Shown: piece after piece, positions 52,787-61,596 of the stretch
How positions within the stretch are numbered: the first letter of the stretch is position 1
Layout of the letters: each line of letters opens with the position of its first letter
From: Rhizobium phaseoli
GTDB taxonomy: Bacteria; Pseudomonadota; Alphaproteobacteria; Rhizobiales; Rhizobiaceae
Direction: 5' to 3'
DNA: 64,000 bases
Assembly: GCF_003985125.1 (NCBI RefSeq)
Contig: NZ_ML133581.1
Coordinates: 62,001 to 126,000, forward strand
Made by a program: the position numbers and the translations under genes
Notes under the pieces: model-generated
Database searches by the model: none
Seen by the model: only the letters and a program-made list of their open reading frames with translations
What the model was told of the DNA's origin: nothing

Positions 52787-53257
52787 TCAGGCCTCGTCCT
52801 TGTCCTTGCCGTGAATGTTGTCCCGGATCGAAGCGATCGTGTCCCGGATCTTGCCGACGGTCTCGGCGTCGAGACCGACAGCCTTGCCGATGCAGTCGAA
52901 CACATGGGCGGCGCGGCTCTTCAGGGCCAGGCCCTTGCTTGTCAGCCGCAACAGCACCTGGCGTTCATCGGCGGGATTTCGGTTGCGGGTGACGAGGCCG
53001 ACATTTTCCAGCCGCTTCAGCAGCGGGGTGAGGGTGCTGGAGTCGAGGAAAAGCGTCTCGCCGAGATCCTTCACCGTGCGGTCGTCACGCGCCCACAAAG
53101 CGGTCATGACGAGGAACTGCGGATAGGTGAGTTCCATTTCGTCGAGCAGGGGGCGGTAAAGCTGGTTGAAGGCGTGGCCGGCCGAATAGATTGAAAAGCA
53201 TAGCATTTCATCGATCTGGGGCACGCCGGCGAGATCATTCGATGGGGTATTTTTCAT
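52787..53257 (-). CDS. MarR-family regulator, OhrR-like peroxide sensor
   Basis: 156 residues from the ATG at 53257 (AGGAG upstream; a GTG three bases earlier is too close). The N-terminal MLCFSIYSAGHAFNQLYRPL carries C20, the reactive Cys of OhrR proteins. The winged helix has DLGETLFLDSSTLTPLLKRL and NPADERQVLLRLTSKG. OhrR normally represses ohr, but the divergent neighbour here is an exported alpha/beta hydrolase. The shared intergenic region holds near-perfect inverted repeats suited to a MarR dimer. Confidence 0.9.
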   Translation of the reverse strand: MKNTPSNDLAGVPQIDEMLCFSIYSAGHAFNQLYRPLLDEMELTYPQFLVMTALWARDDRTVKDLGETLFLDSSTLTPLLKRLENVGLVTRNRNPADERQVLLRLTSKGLALKSRAAHVFDCIGKAVGLDAETVGKIRDTIASIRDNIHGKDKDEA

Positions 53258-53277
53258 CACGCTCTCCTATGGCTCCA

Positions 53278-53372
53278 ATATAATTTGTGCGCGATCTGTT
53301 TGCAAGCTATTGACGCTGCGACCGAGACGGACTAACTAGATCGCGTACAAAGAAATCGCTTGCAAATTATAT
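53278..53372. promoter_or_regulatory. Paired inverted repeats between OhrR-like and hydrolase genes
   Basis: Two nested pairs: TTTGTGCGCGATC (53284-53296) with GATCGCGTACAAA (53339-53351), 12 of 13 matching; and ATATAATTTG (53278-53287) with CAAATTATAT (53363-53372), perfect. Each half lies near one of the divergent promoters. A/T-rich AATTTG/CAAATT halves resemble OhrR boxes. Confidence 0.6.
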
Positions 53373-53446
53373 GCCGAACACGAGAGCTCGTGAACGCGAA
53401 CCCGGTTCGGCGCCTGTGACACTCAACCGACGAAAGGAAATGACCA

Positions 53447-54214
53447 ATGTTCAAATTTGCTGCTGCCGTCGCCCTGGCGGGCGCTCTGTTCTCCGGTGCT
53501 GCCGTTGCCGAGCCGGCCAAGCCGACCGTCGTCCTCGTCCATGGCGCCTTTGCGGATTCCTCCAGCTGGAACGGCGTCGTCGAAATCCTGCGCAAGGACG
53601 GCTTCCCGGTCGTGGCGGCCGCCAATCCGCTGCGCAGCGTTTCCAGTGACGCCGCCTATGTCTCCGACGTCGTCGGCAGCATCACCGGCCCCGTGGTCCT
53701 CGTCGGCCATTCCTATGGAGGGCAGGTGATCTCGGCCGCTGCAAACGGCCACGGCAACGTCAAGTCGCTGGTCTATGTCGCGGCCTTCGCGCCCGATGCC
53801 GGTGAAGCGGTTGCCGATCTCGCCGGCAAGTTTCCAGGCGGCACGCTGAGCGGAGCGCTGGCGGCCCCGGTAAAGCTCAGCACCGGCGGCGTCGATCTCT
53901 ATATCGACCAGGCGAAATTCCATGATCAGTTCGCCAGCGACGTGCCGGCTGAACAGGCCGCTCTGATGGCGGCTGTCCAACGGCCGATCACCGAAGCGGC
54001 GCTCACCGAAAAATCCGGCGAGCCCGCTTGGAAGAAGCTGCCGTCCTGGTTCGTCTACGGCACCGGCGACAAGAACATCCCGGCCGCAGCCCTCGGCTTC
54101 ATGGCCGAGCGGGCAGGGTCGAAGCGCACCGTCGTGGTCGACGGCGCCTCGCACGTCGTGATGGTGTCGCATCCCGAGAAGGTTGCCGAACTGATCGAAG
54201 AGGCCGCGAAGTAA
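53447..54214 (+). CDS. Exported alpha/beta hydrolase
   Basis: 255 residues with a signal peptide (FKFAAAVALAGALFSGAAVA). VVLVHGAFADSSSWNGV gives the oxyanion region, LVGHSYGGQV the nucleophile elbow (S89), YGTGDKNIP the acid and DGASHVVMVSHP the His. Matches the esterase/haloperoxidase-like group found in many soil bacteria. Probably periplasmic and controlled by the divergent OhrR-like regulator. Confidence 0.9.
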   Translation: MFKFAAAVALAGALFSGAAVAEPAKPTVVLVHGAFADSSSWNGVVEILRKDGFPVVAAANPLRSVSSDAAYVSDVVGSITGPVVLVGHSYGGQVISAAANGHGNVKSLVYVAAFAPDAGEAVADLAGKFPGGTLSGALAAPVKLSTGGVDLYIDQAKFHDQFASDVPAEQAALMAAVQRPITEAALTEKSGEPAWKKLPSWFVYGTGDKNIPAAALGFMAERAGSKRTVVVDGASHVVMVSHPEKVAELIEEAAK

Positions 54215-54345
54215 TAGTCGACCCAAGGCCGCGGCGCGCAAGTGCCGTGGCCCGAATGCCGGCAAGCGGCGCCTGTCACCGCCTGTCACATCTCTGTCAA
54301 CGACCCCTAATAAGGGAGGGGTGACGCAATCCGAGGACTCCTCCC

Positions 54346-55323
54346 ATGAAAACGATCGTTTCCGCCGCAGCCCTTCTCGCCGCGAGCCTGTTTGCCGTTC
54401 CGGCTTCGGCCGCAAACCTCGTTCTCTACACTAGCCAGCCGAACGAAGACGCGCAGGCGACGGTCGATGGCTTCATGGCCGCCAATCCCGATATCAAGGT
54501 CGACTGGGTGCGCGACGGCACGCCGAAGATCATCGCCAAGCTGCAGGCCGAGATCCAGGCCGGCAACCCGGTCGCCGACCTTCTGCTGATCGCCGACATG
54601 GTGACGCTGGAGCGTCTCAAGGAAGAGGGCAAGCTGCTCGCCTACAAGTCGCCGGAAGCCGCCCAATACGACGCCACCCTCTATGACGCCGACGGCTACT
54701 ATTACTCGACCAAGCTGATCACCACCGGCATCATGTACAACACCGCGGCCGGCATGAAGCCTGCGAGCTGGAAGGATCTGACCAAGCCGGAAGCCAAGGG
54801 GCTCGTCACCATGCCGAGCCCGCTTGCTTCGGGCGCGGCCCTCATCCACGCCCAGACGCTGGCCGCCGTGCCCGGCCTCGGCTGGGATTATTACAAGGCG
54901 CTTGCCGAAAACGGCGCGATTGCGGCCGGCGGCAATGGCGCCGTGCTGAAGTCGGTCGCCTCGGGCGAGAAGGCCTATGGCGTAGTCGTCGACTACCTGC
55001 CGATCCGCGAGAAGGCCAAGGGCGCTCCCGTCGAGTTCGTCTTTCCGAGCGAAGGTGTCTCTGCCGTCACCGAGCCGGTCGGCATCCTGGCGAGCAGCAA
55101 GAATGCCGAGGCCGCCAAGAAGTTCGTCGATTACGTGCTCTCCGAAAAGGGCCAGGAAGGCTTCCTCAAGCTCGGCTATATCCCGGCCCGCAACGGCATG
55201 AAGCTGCCGGAAGGCTTCCCGGCGCGCGACAGCATCAAGGTCCTGCCGATTAAGGCCGCTGAAGCCCTGAAGAATACCGACCAGGATCTGAAGACCTTCT
55301 CGGGCATCTACGGCTCGAACTGA
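54346..55323 (+). CDS. ABC transporter periplasmic binding protein (Fbp/PhnS-like)
   Basis: 325 residues with a signal peptide ending PASAA. NLVLYTSQPNEDAQATVDGF, then VADLLLIADMVTLERLKEEG and ITTGIMYNT, is the plan of the Fe3+/2-aminoethylphosphonate/thiamine-type binding proteins (cluster D). The two adjacent Tyr that bind Fe in FbpA are not clearly placed, so a substrate other than iron, such as an aminophosphonate, is possible. First gene of a three-gene transporter operon. Confidence 0.88.
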   Translation: MKTIVSAAALLAASLFAVPASAANLVLYTSQPNEDAQATVDGFMAANPDIKVDWVRDGTPKIIAKLQAEIQAGNPVADLLLIADMVTLERLKEEGKLLAYKSPEAAQYDATLYDADGYYYSTKLITTGIMYNTAAGMKPASWKDLTKPEAKGLVTMPSPLASGAALIHAQTLAAVPGLGWDYYKALAENGAIAAGGNGAVLKSVASGEKAYGVVVDYLPIREKAKGAPVEFVFPSEGVSAVTEPVGILASSKNAEAAKKFVDYVLSEKGQEGFLKLGYIPARNGMKLPEGFPARDSIKVLPIKAAEALKNTDQDLKTFSGIYGSN

Positions 55324-55330
55324 TCTCTTC

Positions 55331-57025
55331 ATGCCAGGCGATGTCAGAGCAGGAAACAGCCAGCCCGCCTGGCTGTTTCCTTTTATCGTCATTACCGTGC
55401 TCGTCCTTAGCGTGCTGCCGCTCGCCCGCCTTGCCATGGCGGGGATCGCGGCGCTTGCCAGCGGCGGCGTCATCGATGTGCTGAGCGAGCCGTCGCTCTG
55501 GCAGGCGACCTATTACACGCTCGTCACCTCGGTTCTCGGCACGATCTTCTCGCTTCTGATCGGCTGCCTCTTCGCCTTCCTGCTGACGCTGACGGACCTT
55601 CCGGGGAAGGGGCCGCTCAGCTTCTTCTTCGTGCTGCCGATGATGATCCCACCGCAGGTGACGGCCCTTGCCTGGGTGCAGATGTCGGGACCGTCAAGTC
55701 CGCTGCTGAAGGCGCTTTCGCTTGCGCCGCCGCTCGGTTCGCCGCAGCCGCTCTATTCGGTCGGCGGCATTGCGCTGCTCTACGGCGTGCAGCATGCGCC
55801 GCTCGTCTATCTCGCGCTCCGGGCCGGGCTGATGACGCTGCCGCGCGACGGCGTCGAGGCCGCGCGGCTTTCCGGCGCTTCCAGCTTTCGGGTCTTCCTC
55901 GACATCATCGTGCCTCTGTCGCTGCCGGGCATCATCGCAGGCGCGGCGATCTCCTTCGTCTCCTGCACCGGCAATTTCGGCATTCCCGCCATTCTCGGCA
56001 TTCCCGCCTCGATCTTCACCTTGCCGACGCTGATCTTCACCAAGTTTTCCGCTTTCACCAGCCGTACCTTCGGCGATGTCGCCGTGCTCTCGGCGATCAT
56101 CGCGATGATCTCGGTGGCGGGCTTGATGATCCAGGAGCGGGCGCTCAGAGGCCGCGATTACCGCGTCATCGGACTGTCCGGGGCGAGCGCTGCCTTCGAT
56201 CTCGGCGCCTGGTGGTTTCTCTTCACGCCGCTCCTCTGGGCAATTCTGTTCGTCATGCTCGCCGCACCCTTCTTCGCGCTCGTCGCCGGCGCGCTGGTTC
56301 CGGCTTACGGCGTGCCGCTGACCTTCAAGACCATGTCGCTGCATGCCTTCCAGGAGATCCTCTTCCGGCAGGCTGTGACGCGCACGGCCTTCGTCAATTC
56401 GATCTCGCTTGCCGGCGCCACCGCCGTGTGTCTCCTGGTGGTGACCGTGCTTGCCGCCTATATCCTGACGCGGCGCAAGGATGCGGCGTCCCGCATCATC
56501 GCGAGCCTGATCGAGATACCCTATTCGCTGCCCGGCATCGTCATGGCAGTCTGCTTCATCCTTGTCTTCGCCGCGCCCATTCCCGTCCTCCACATCTCGC
56601 TCTACGGCACGATCTGGATCATTCTCATCGCCTATTTCTCCTCCTTCTTCGCCGTCAGCCTGAAACCCGTGGTCAGCGCCTTCCATCAGCTCGATCCGGC
56701 GCTGGAGGAGGCAGCGCGGCTTTCCGGCGCCGGCTTCTTCCGGCGGCTTTCCGATATCGTCGTGCCGCTGATTGCGCCCGCCGCCGGCGCTTCGGTCATC
56801 CTCGTCTTCCTGATTGCCTGCAACGAGCTGACGATCTCCGCGCTGCTCTGGTCGGCCGGCACGCAGACGCTCGGTGTCGCCATCTACAATCTCGACGACA
56901 GCGGCAGCTCCGACCTTGCCTCGGCGCTGTCGGTCCTCGTCGTCCTGATGGTCGTCATCATGATGCTGCTGCTTGAACTCCTGGCGAAACGCCTGCCGAA
57001 AGGGGTGGTGCCATGGCGCAACTGA
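55331..57025 (+). CDS. ABC transporter double permease (FbpB/PhnV type)
   Basis: 564 residues with two fused permease halves, each of about six membrane helices with its own EAA-type loop (VEAARLSGASSFRVFLDIIV and EEAARLSGAGFFRRLSDIVV). This fusion is typical of Fe3+ and aminoethylphosphonate/thiamine importers. Begins 7 bp after the binding-protein stop and overlaps the ATPase gene by 13 bp. Confidence 0.92.
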   Translation: MPGDVRAGNSQPAWLFPFIVITVLVLSVLPLARLAMAGIAALASGGVIDVLSEPSLWQATYYTLVTSVLGTIFSLLIGCLFAFLLTLTDLPGKGPLSFFFVLPMMIPPQVTALAWVQMSGPSSPLLKALSLAPPLGSPQPLYSVGGIALLYGVQHAPLVYLALRAGLMTLPRDGVEAARLSGASSFRVFLDIIVPLSLPGIIAGAAISFVSCTGNFGIPAILGIPASIFTLPTLIFTKFSAFTSRTFGDVAVLSAIIAMISVAGLMIQERALRGRDYRVIGLSGASAAFDLGAWWFLFTPLLWAILFVMLAAPFFALVAGALVPAYGVPLTFKTMSLHAFQEILFRQAVTRTAFVNSISLAGATAVCLLVVTVLAAYILTRRKDAASRIIASLIEIPYSLPGIVMAVCFILVFAAPIPVLHISLYGTIWIILIAYFSSFFAVSLKPVVSAFHQLDPALEEAARLSGAGFFRRLSDIVVPLIAPAAGASVILVFLIACNELTISALLWSAGTQTLGVAIYNLDDSGSSDLASALSVLVVLMVVIMMLLLELLAKRLPKGVVPWRN

Positions 57026-58032
57026 TCCTCAACCGGGTGGCCAAGGATTTCGGCACCGGGCGCGCGGCCGTCAGCGATTTTTCGCTCGATGTCCGAGAGG
57101 GCGGTTTCCTGGCGCTGCTTGGGCCTTCCGGCTGCGGCAAGACGACGGTTCTGCGCATGATCGCCGGCTTCGAGACGCCCTCCGACGGCTCGATCCATCT
57201 CGGCGAGCGGCTGCTTGCTGATGCCGCCCAATCGCTGCCGCCCGAGAAGCGCAACATGGCGATGGTGTTCCAGTCCTATGCCCTCTGGCCGCACATGAGC
57301 GTTGCCGACAATGTCGGCTATCCCCTGAAGGTGCGCGGCGTCTCGGGCGAGGCATACCGGGTGAAGGTCGGCGAGGCGCTTTCCACCGTCCGGCTTGCCG
57401 ACTATGCCGGCCGGCGGCCGGCCGATCTCTCCGGCGGCCAGCGCCAGCGCGTGGCGCTCGCCCGCTGCCTGGTGACCGCGCCCGATGTCGTGCTGCTCGA
57501 CGAGCCGCTCGCCAATCTCGACCGGCACCTGAAGCAGGAGATGGAGGAGACTTTCCGCGAATTTCACCAGCGCTCCGGTGCGACGATGATTTACGTCACC
57601 CACGACCAGAGCGAGGCGATGGCGCTGGCGACCGATGTCGCCGTGATTTCCGAAGGCCGCGTGCTGCAGGTGGCGCCGCCGGCTGAGATCTATGCACGCC
57701 CGGAGGGCCGTATCGTCGGCGGCCTGATCGGACGCGGCGCGATCCTGACGCTGCCTGTCATGGGCGGCGAACGCCATCTGGAATGGGATGAACTGCAGGA
57801 CGCGCTGCAGGCGGCTAACACCGATGGCGCCGACATTCTCGTGCGGCCGGAAGATGTCATCATCGGCGGCGAGGGGGCTCCGGCAACCGTCGAATCCGTG
57901 CTGTTCGAGGGAGAGCGTTACGCCGTGAAGCTGACGCTCGGCAACGGCCAGACACTGCGCGCCTACAGCCGCGTGGCCGTCGTGCCTGGTGAAACGCTTC
58001 GCGTCGTGATCCGCGCCGCCTGGCGGCTTTGA
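57013..58032 (+). CDS. ABC transporter ATP-binding protein (FbpC/PotA type)
   Basis: 339 residues. Walker A GPSGCGKTTVLR, signature [17 protein letters not shown], Walker B VVLLDEPLANLDRHLK, switch YVTHDQSEAMAL, and a C-terminal TOBE-like domain. Coupled to the double permease. Its substrate follows that of the binding protein. Confidence 0.93.
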   Translation: MAQLILNRVAKDFGTGRAAVSDFSLDVREGGFLALLGPSGCGKTTVLRMIAGFETPSDGSIHLGERLLADAAQSLPPEKRNMAMVFQSYALWPHMSVADNVGYPLKVRGVSGEAYRVKVGEALSTVRLADYAGRRPADLSGGQRQRVALARCLVTAPDVVLLDEPLANLDRHLKQEMEETFREFHQRSGATMIYVTHDQSEAMALATDVAVISEGRVLQVAPPAEIYARPEGRIVGGLIGRGAILTLPVMGGERHLEWDELQDALQAANTDGADILVRPEDVIIGGEGAPATVESVLFEGERYAVKLTLGNGQTLRAYSRVAVVPGETLRVVIRAAWRL

Positions 58033-58152
58033 TGGAACACAGTCAATCGCATTCCGGTTCAAAGAGGGCGGTTGTCCGCATCTTTCTTGGCCCAAGCATC
58101 TTTCCCTGTGGCAATTGCCGGGTAAGGTGCTGCCCGCAACCGGACTCTCGCC

Positions 58153-59262
58153 ATGTCGCTTCGCCTCGCCACCTTCAATGTCGAAAACCTGCTGACCCGT
58201 TTTGATTTCACCGGCTTCCGCAACCAGCTGCGCCAGGACCGCGTCATCAAGCTTTTCGAGGTATCGAGCGAGGGCGTCTATCAGCAGCTCGAGCAGGCAC
58301 GGGTGATCGCCGCCACAGACGACACCAGGCAAATGACGGCGCTGGCGATCGCCGATGCGGATGCCGATATTCTTTGCCTGCAGGAAATTGACAATATGGC
58401 CGCCCTGCAGGCCTTCGAATACGGCTATCTCTTCCGCATGGTCGGAAACGGCTACCGGCAGAAATTCCTGGTCGAGGGCAATGACAGCCGCGGCATCGAT
58501 GTCGCCGTCTTGATGCGCGAGGAAACGCGCGACGGCCAGAAGATCGAGCTCAGGGACATCAGAAGCCATGCGATGACGACCTATCGCGACTTCGATCTCT
58601 TCGATGAGGACCTGGCGCTCACCAACCGCATCGACGACAAGATCTTCAAGCGCGATTGCCTGGAGCTCGATCTTCTGATCGGCGGCCGACCGCTCTCGCT
58701 CTATGTCGTGCATTTCAAATCGATGGGCAACCCGCGCGACGGATTGGACGGGCGGCAATCGACACTGCCGCTCCGTCGCGCCGAGGCGCGCGCCGTGCGC
58801 CGCATCATCGAGGAGAGGTTCGGCGCCGGCCACACCGCCAAGAAGAGCTTCGCCATTTGCGGTGATATGAACGATTATCAGGAGCGCGTCGACGTTGTCG
58901 GCCGGCGCGGCGCCGGTTATCGTTTCGAGCATCAGCCGGAGGCCGAAAGCGCACTCGACGTGTTCAGTCATGACGGCTTTGTCGAGAACGTCATGGCCCG
59001 TCGCCAGCCCCTCGACCGCTGGACGCTCTATCATGCGCGCGGACCGCAGGAGCAGCACCTTTGCCAGCTCGATTATATCTGGCTTTCGCCCGCGCTTGCC
59101 GCCCACAATAGCGGCCGTCTGCCCGAAATCATCCGCAACGGCCAACCCTACCGCACCGTCTTTCCGCCAGGCCAGGAGGTGGAGCGATATCCACGCACTG
59201 GCTGGGACCGTCCGAAAGCATCCGATCACTGCCCCGTCGTCATGACACTGGATCTCCCATGA
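58153..59262 (+). CDS. Endonuclease/exonuclease/phosphatase (EEP) family protein
   Basis: 369 residues. LRLATFNVENLLTRFD (Asn), DILCLQEIDNM (metal Glu), FAICGDMNDY (Asp, Asn) and the terminal SDHCPVVMTL (Asp, His) complete the EEP active site. No signal peptide, so probably cytoplasmic, acting on nucleic acid or a phosphoester. Overlaps the Nudix gene by 4 bases. Confidence 0.9.
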   Translation: MSLRLATFNVENLLTRFDFTGFRNQLRQDRVIKLFEVSSEGVYQQLEQARVIAATDDTRQMTALAIADADADILCLQEIDNMAALQAFEYGYLFRMVGNGYRQKFLVEGNDSRGIDVAVLMREETRDGQKIELRDIRSHAMTTYRDFDLFDEDLALTNRIDDKIFKRDCLELDLLIGGRPLSLYVVHFKSMGNPRDGLDGRQSTLPLRRAEARAVRRIIEERFGAGHTAKKSFAICGDMNDYQERVDVVGRRGAGYRFEHQPEAESALDVFSHDGFVENVMARRQPLDRWTLYHARGPQEQHLCQLDYIWLSPALAAHNSGRLPEIIRNGQPYRTVFPPGQEVERYPRTGWDRPKASDHCPVVMTLDLP

Positions 59263-60029
59263 AAACCAATTTGAGCATAAAATTTCCGACGAGCGATATT
59301 TCCGATGATTTCGCGGGTTGGCCGCCGGAAGCGACGGTTTTCCCGATCGCCGGCGTCGACCTGCGAGTGCTGCCCGGCGCCCATCCCTTCGTCATCGCCG
59401 AGGAAGCCGCAATCCGTGAAAACTGGGCGAAGGAAACCGCCGCCAATCCGGCGCTGTTCGACGGCCGCCTGGTGTTCCAGCAGCGGCTGTGGTTCAGCGA
59501 AGAGCGGATTGCGGGCGAGGGCTACGTCACTCCATTTTCCGCTTTCATGTGGTGGCGCCGGCAGCCGCAGCGCCAGGGCGGCCTGCACATCTTCGCCTAT
59601 CCCGTGCTCGAAAGCTCGGACGGCGCGCTCGTGGCGATCCGCATGGGCGCACATACCGCCAATCCCGGCCAAGTCTATTTCGCGGCCGGCTCGCTGGAAC
59701 CGGAGGACATCGTCGATGGGCGCTGCGACATCGAGGCCAATATGCGCCGCGAAGTTCACGAGGAGACCGGACTGGATCTGGCCGACGCGGTCGCGGGGGA
59801 AGGCCTCTTTGCCAGCCATGCCAGGCGCACGGTGACGCTGCTGAGGCTCTTCCGCTTCGACATGACGGCGGACGAGATGGTGAAGCGGATCGAAGCCCAC
59901 ATGCTGGTCGCAGAAGACAAGGAGATCGCCGGGGCAGCCGCTATCCGCTCGGCCGATCCTTCTGCCCATCCGTACAACGTCGCCATGCTGCCGGTGATTG
60001 AGTGGTATTTCGGCAAGGCCGGCGTATAG
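59259..60029 (+). CDS. Nudix-like hydrolase with irregular Nudix box
   Basis: 256 residues. The Nudix helix NMRREVHEETGLDL is clear. However, the Gly of the box (AAGSLEPEDIVDG) lies too far upstream for the strict G-x5-E-x7-REV spacing, as if the loop has an insertion. N-terminal 130 residues form an extra domain of unknown role. Probably hydrolyses a nucleoside-diphosphate derivative. Translationally coupled to the EEP protein. Confidence 0.8.
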   Translation: MKTNLSIKFPTSDISDDFAGWPPEATVFPIAGVDLRVLPGAHPFVIAEEAAIRENWAKETAANPALFDGRLVFQQRLWFSEERIAGEGYVTPFSAFMWWRRQPQRQGGLHIFAYPVLESSDGALVAIRMGAHTANPGQVYFAAGSLEPEDIVDGRCDIEANMRREVHEETGLDLADAVAGEGLFASHARRTVTLLRLFRFDMTADEMVKRIEAHMLVAEDKEIAGAAAIRSADPSAHPYNVAMLPVIEWYFGKAGV

Positions 60030-60116
60030 GAGGGGTGAGGGCGGGGCAGCCTCGCCCTTCGGGGCCGCTACAGGGCACCTCACGACGAGGCTGGACAGAG
60101 CGCGGCATTCTAAACC

Positions 60117-60163
60117 TCCCTCATCGTCAGGCGCGCAGGCCACGGCCGGAGCCTCGAAGGACA
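60117..60163. repeat. Dispersed palindromic repeat (member 3, one arm)
   Basis: CCCTCATCGTCAGGCGCGCAG... to GAGCCTCGAAGGAC. It matches the left arm of the repeat at 21859 (GCGCAGGCC, GGCCGGAGCCTCGAAG) with one small gap. The partner arm is degenerate. Confidence 0.6.
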
Positions 60164-60265
60164 AGCTCCAACTGTCCTCCTTGCATCCATCCTGCGTTAG
60201 CGCCTTGCACTCGACCGCGCGGTCGGGCAGGTTGACGGCGCGATGATCGATTCAAGGAGGCCGAT

Positions 60266-61177
60266 GTGGCGCGAAGCTACAGCGTCTATGACGTGTTCAC
60301 CGATCGAAAGCTTGCAGGTAACCCGCTGGCGGTGGTCTTCGACGGAGACAATCTCAGCGACGAGGCGATGCAGGCGATCACCCGGGAGATCAATCTCTCC
60401 GAGACGGTTTTCGTGCAGCCTTCGACCAATCCCGCCTATGCGGCGAAGCTTCGGATCTTTACGCCGGGCCGCGAGCTGCCCTTTGCCGGCCATCCGACCG
60501 TCGGCACGGCAATTGCGCTGGCCGAGCGTGCCCATGGCGCAGCGGCGCTCGACCTCGTTACGGTGCTCGAAGAAAATGTCGGGCCGGTGCGTTGCGCCGT
60601 GCGGCTGAGGGAGGGCGAGGCGAGCTTTGCCGAATTCGACCTGCCGCGCAAATCGCAGCAGGCCGTCATGCCGCTCGACAAGCTCGGTATCGCCGATGCT
60701 CTATCATTGAAGATCACCGAGATCGGCTTTGAAAATCACGTCCCCTCCGTCTGGAGCGCCGGCGTTCCGTTCCTGCTCATTCCGGTGCACGATGTCGGGG
60801 CCGCGCAGCGGGTGGAATTCGACCCGCAGCTCTGGGAAAAGATCGTGCCCTTCGTCGATGGCGCGCTTGCTTCGGCCTATGTCTATTGCCGCGGCGGCGT
60901 CAATCATGTGGCGAAGTTTCATGCACGCATGTTCGCCAGTGGCATGGGCATTGTCGAAGACCCGGCCACCGGCGCGGCGGCAGCCGCCCTCTCCGGCGCC
61001 ATCCGCCATTTCGACCGGCTGACGGACGGGCACCATCCGATCATGATCGAGCAGGGCCTCGAGATGGGCCGCCCCTCTTTCATCCATCTGCATATCGATG
61101 TCGACGGCGGGGCGATTTCCAACGCGCGGATCGGCGGCCAGGCGGTGCGGCTGGCGAGCGGTACGCTCGACCTCTGA
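60266..61177 (+). CDS. PhzF-family isomerase/epimerase
   Basis: 303 residues, starting with GTG (AAGGAGG upstream). SYSVYDVFTDRKLAGNPLAV, the catalytic Glu in NLSETVFV (E46), ELPFAGHPTVGTAIAL and EDPATGAAAAALSGAI are all diagnostic. The family includes the phenazine enzyme PhzF, but most members are stand-alone isomerases of unknown substrate. No phenazine genes are nearby. Confidence 0.92.
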   Translation: MARSYSVYDVFTDRKLAGNPLAVVFDGDNLSDEAMQAITREINLSETVFVQPSTNPAYAAKLRIFTPGRELPFAGHPTVGTAIALAERAHGAAALDLVTVLEENVGPVRCAVRLREGEASFAEFDLPRKSQQAVMPLDKLGIADALSLKITEIGFENHVPSVWSAGVPFLLIPVHDVGAAQRVEFDPQLWEKIVPFVDGALASAYVYCRGGVNHVAKFHARMFASGMGIVEDPATGAAAAALSGAIRHFDRLTDGHHPIMIEQGLEMGRPSFIHLHIDVDGGAISNARIGGQAVRLASGTLDL

Positions 61178-61242
61178 TTTTATTGCATTTCAGCCATGCG
61201 CAAAAATCTTTGAGATTAACCAAAGAATTTTCGCCGATGCGC

Positions 61243-61271
61243 TGGACAAGCCTGCCGATCGTGTTTATACG
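61243..61271 (+). promoter_or_regulatory. Promoter of tRNA-Lys
   Basis: TGGACA (61243-61248), 17 bases, TATACG (61266-61271); transcription would start about 25 bp before the tRNA. Confidence 0.6.
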
Positions 61272-61301
61272 CCCCGTCACACCGCGCAGCCAAGCGCGAA
61301 C

Positions 61302-61377
<76 letters not shown>

Positions 61378-61409
61378 TCATTTCACTTCACCAAGATTTC
61401 AGGACAGCG

Positions 61410-61440
61410 GTTTCCAACTAATTGGAAACGGTTTCCAATT
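61410..61440. repeat. Three alternating half-sites downstream of tRNA-Lys
   Basis: GTTTCCAA (61410-61417), TTGGAAAC (61422-61429) and GTTTCCAA (61431-61438) alternate. The last two form a perfect palindrome with 10-bp arms AATTGGAAAC and GTTTCCAATT around a single G. It lies 33 bp after the tRNA. It may be a LacI-like operator, a recombinase arm site or a replication/partition remnant. Confidence 0.5.
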
Positions 61441-61549
61441 CACATTCCGTTCCTGTTCCAAAAAGCGGCCGACTCGATCTTTCTCCATCGGGCCTCCATA
61501 AGCTCCTGAATTCCGGCACCGTCACGCCGAACACTGGGTATCCAACGGC

Positions 61550-61596
61550 GTCACGCCTCGCCTGACGACCGCATCGACCGTCACCGAAGACTGATC
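61550..61596 (+). pseudogene. 3' remnant of a small phage-type gene (direct-repeat copy 1)
   Basis: These 47 bp match 63237-63283 at 43 positions and read VTPRLTTASTVTED-stop in frame. That is the C-terminus of the 50-residue gene at 63129 (VTPHLTTATTVTED). No matching N-terminal part lies upstream, so the copy is truncated. The stop lies against the 3' end of the convergent methyltransferase-like gene. Confidence 0.7.

Noticed and set aside
58034-58060. EcfG-like promoter before the EEP gene (GGAAC-N16-CGGT)
   Set aside because: The -10 is CGGT rather than CGTT and the site is about 100 bp from the start; only one half matches.
60266-61177. Phenazine biosynthesis locus
   Set aside because: Only a PhzF-family gene is present and no other phz gene is nearby; stand-alone PhzF homologues are common.
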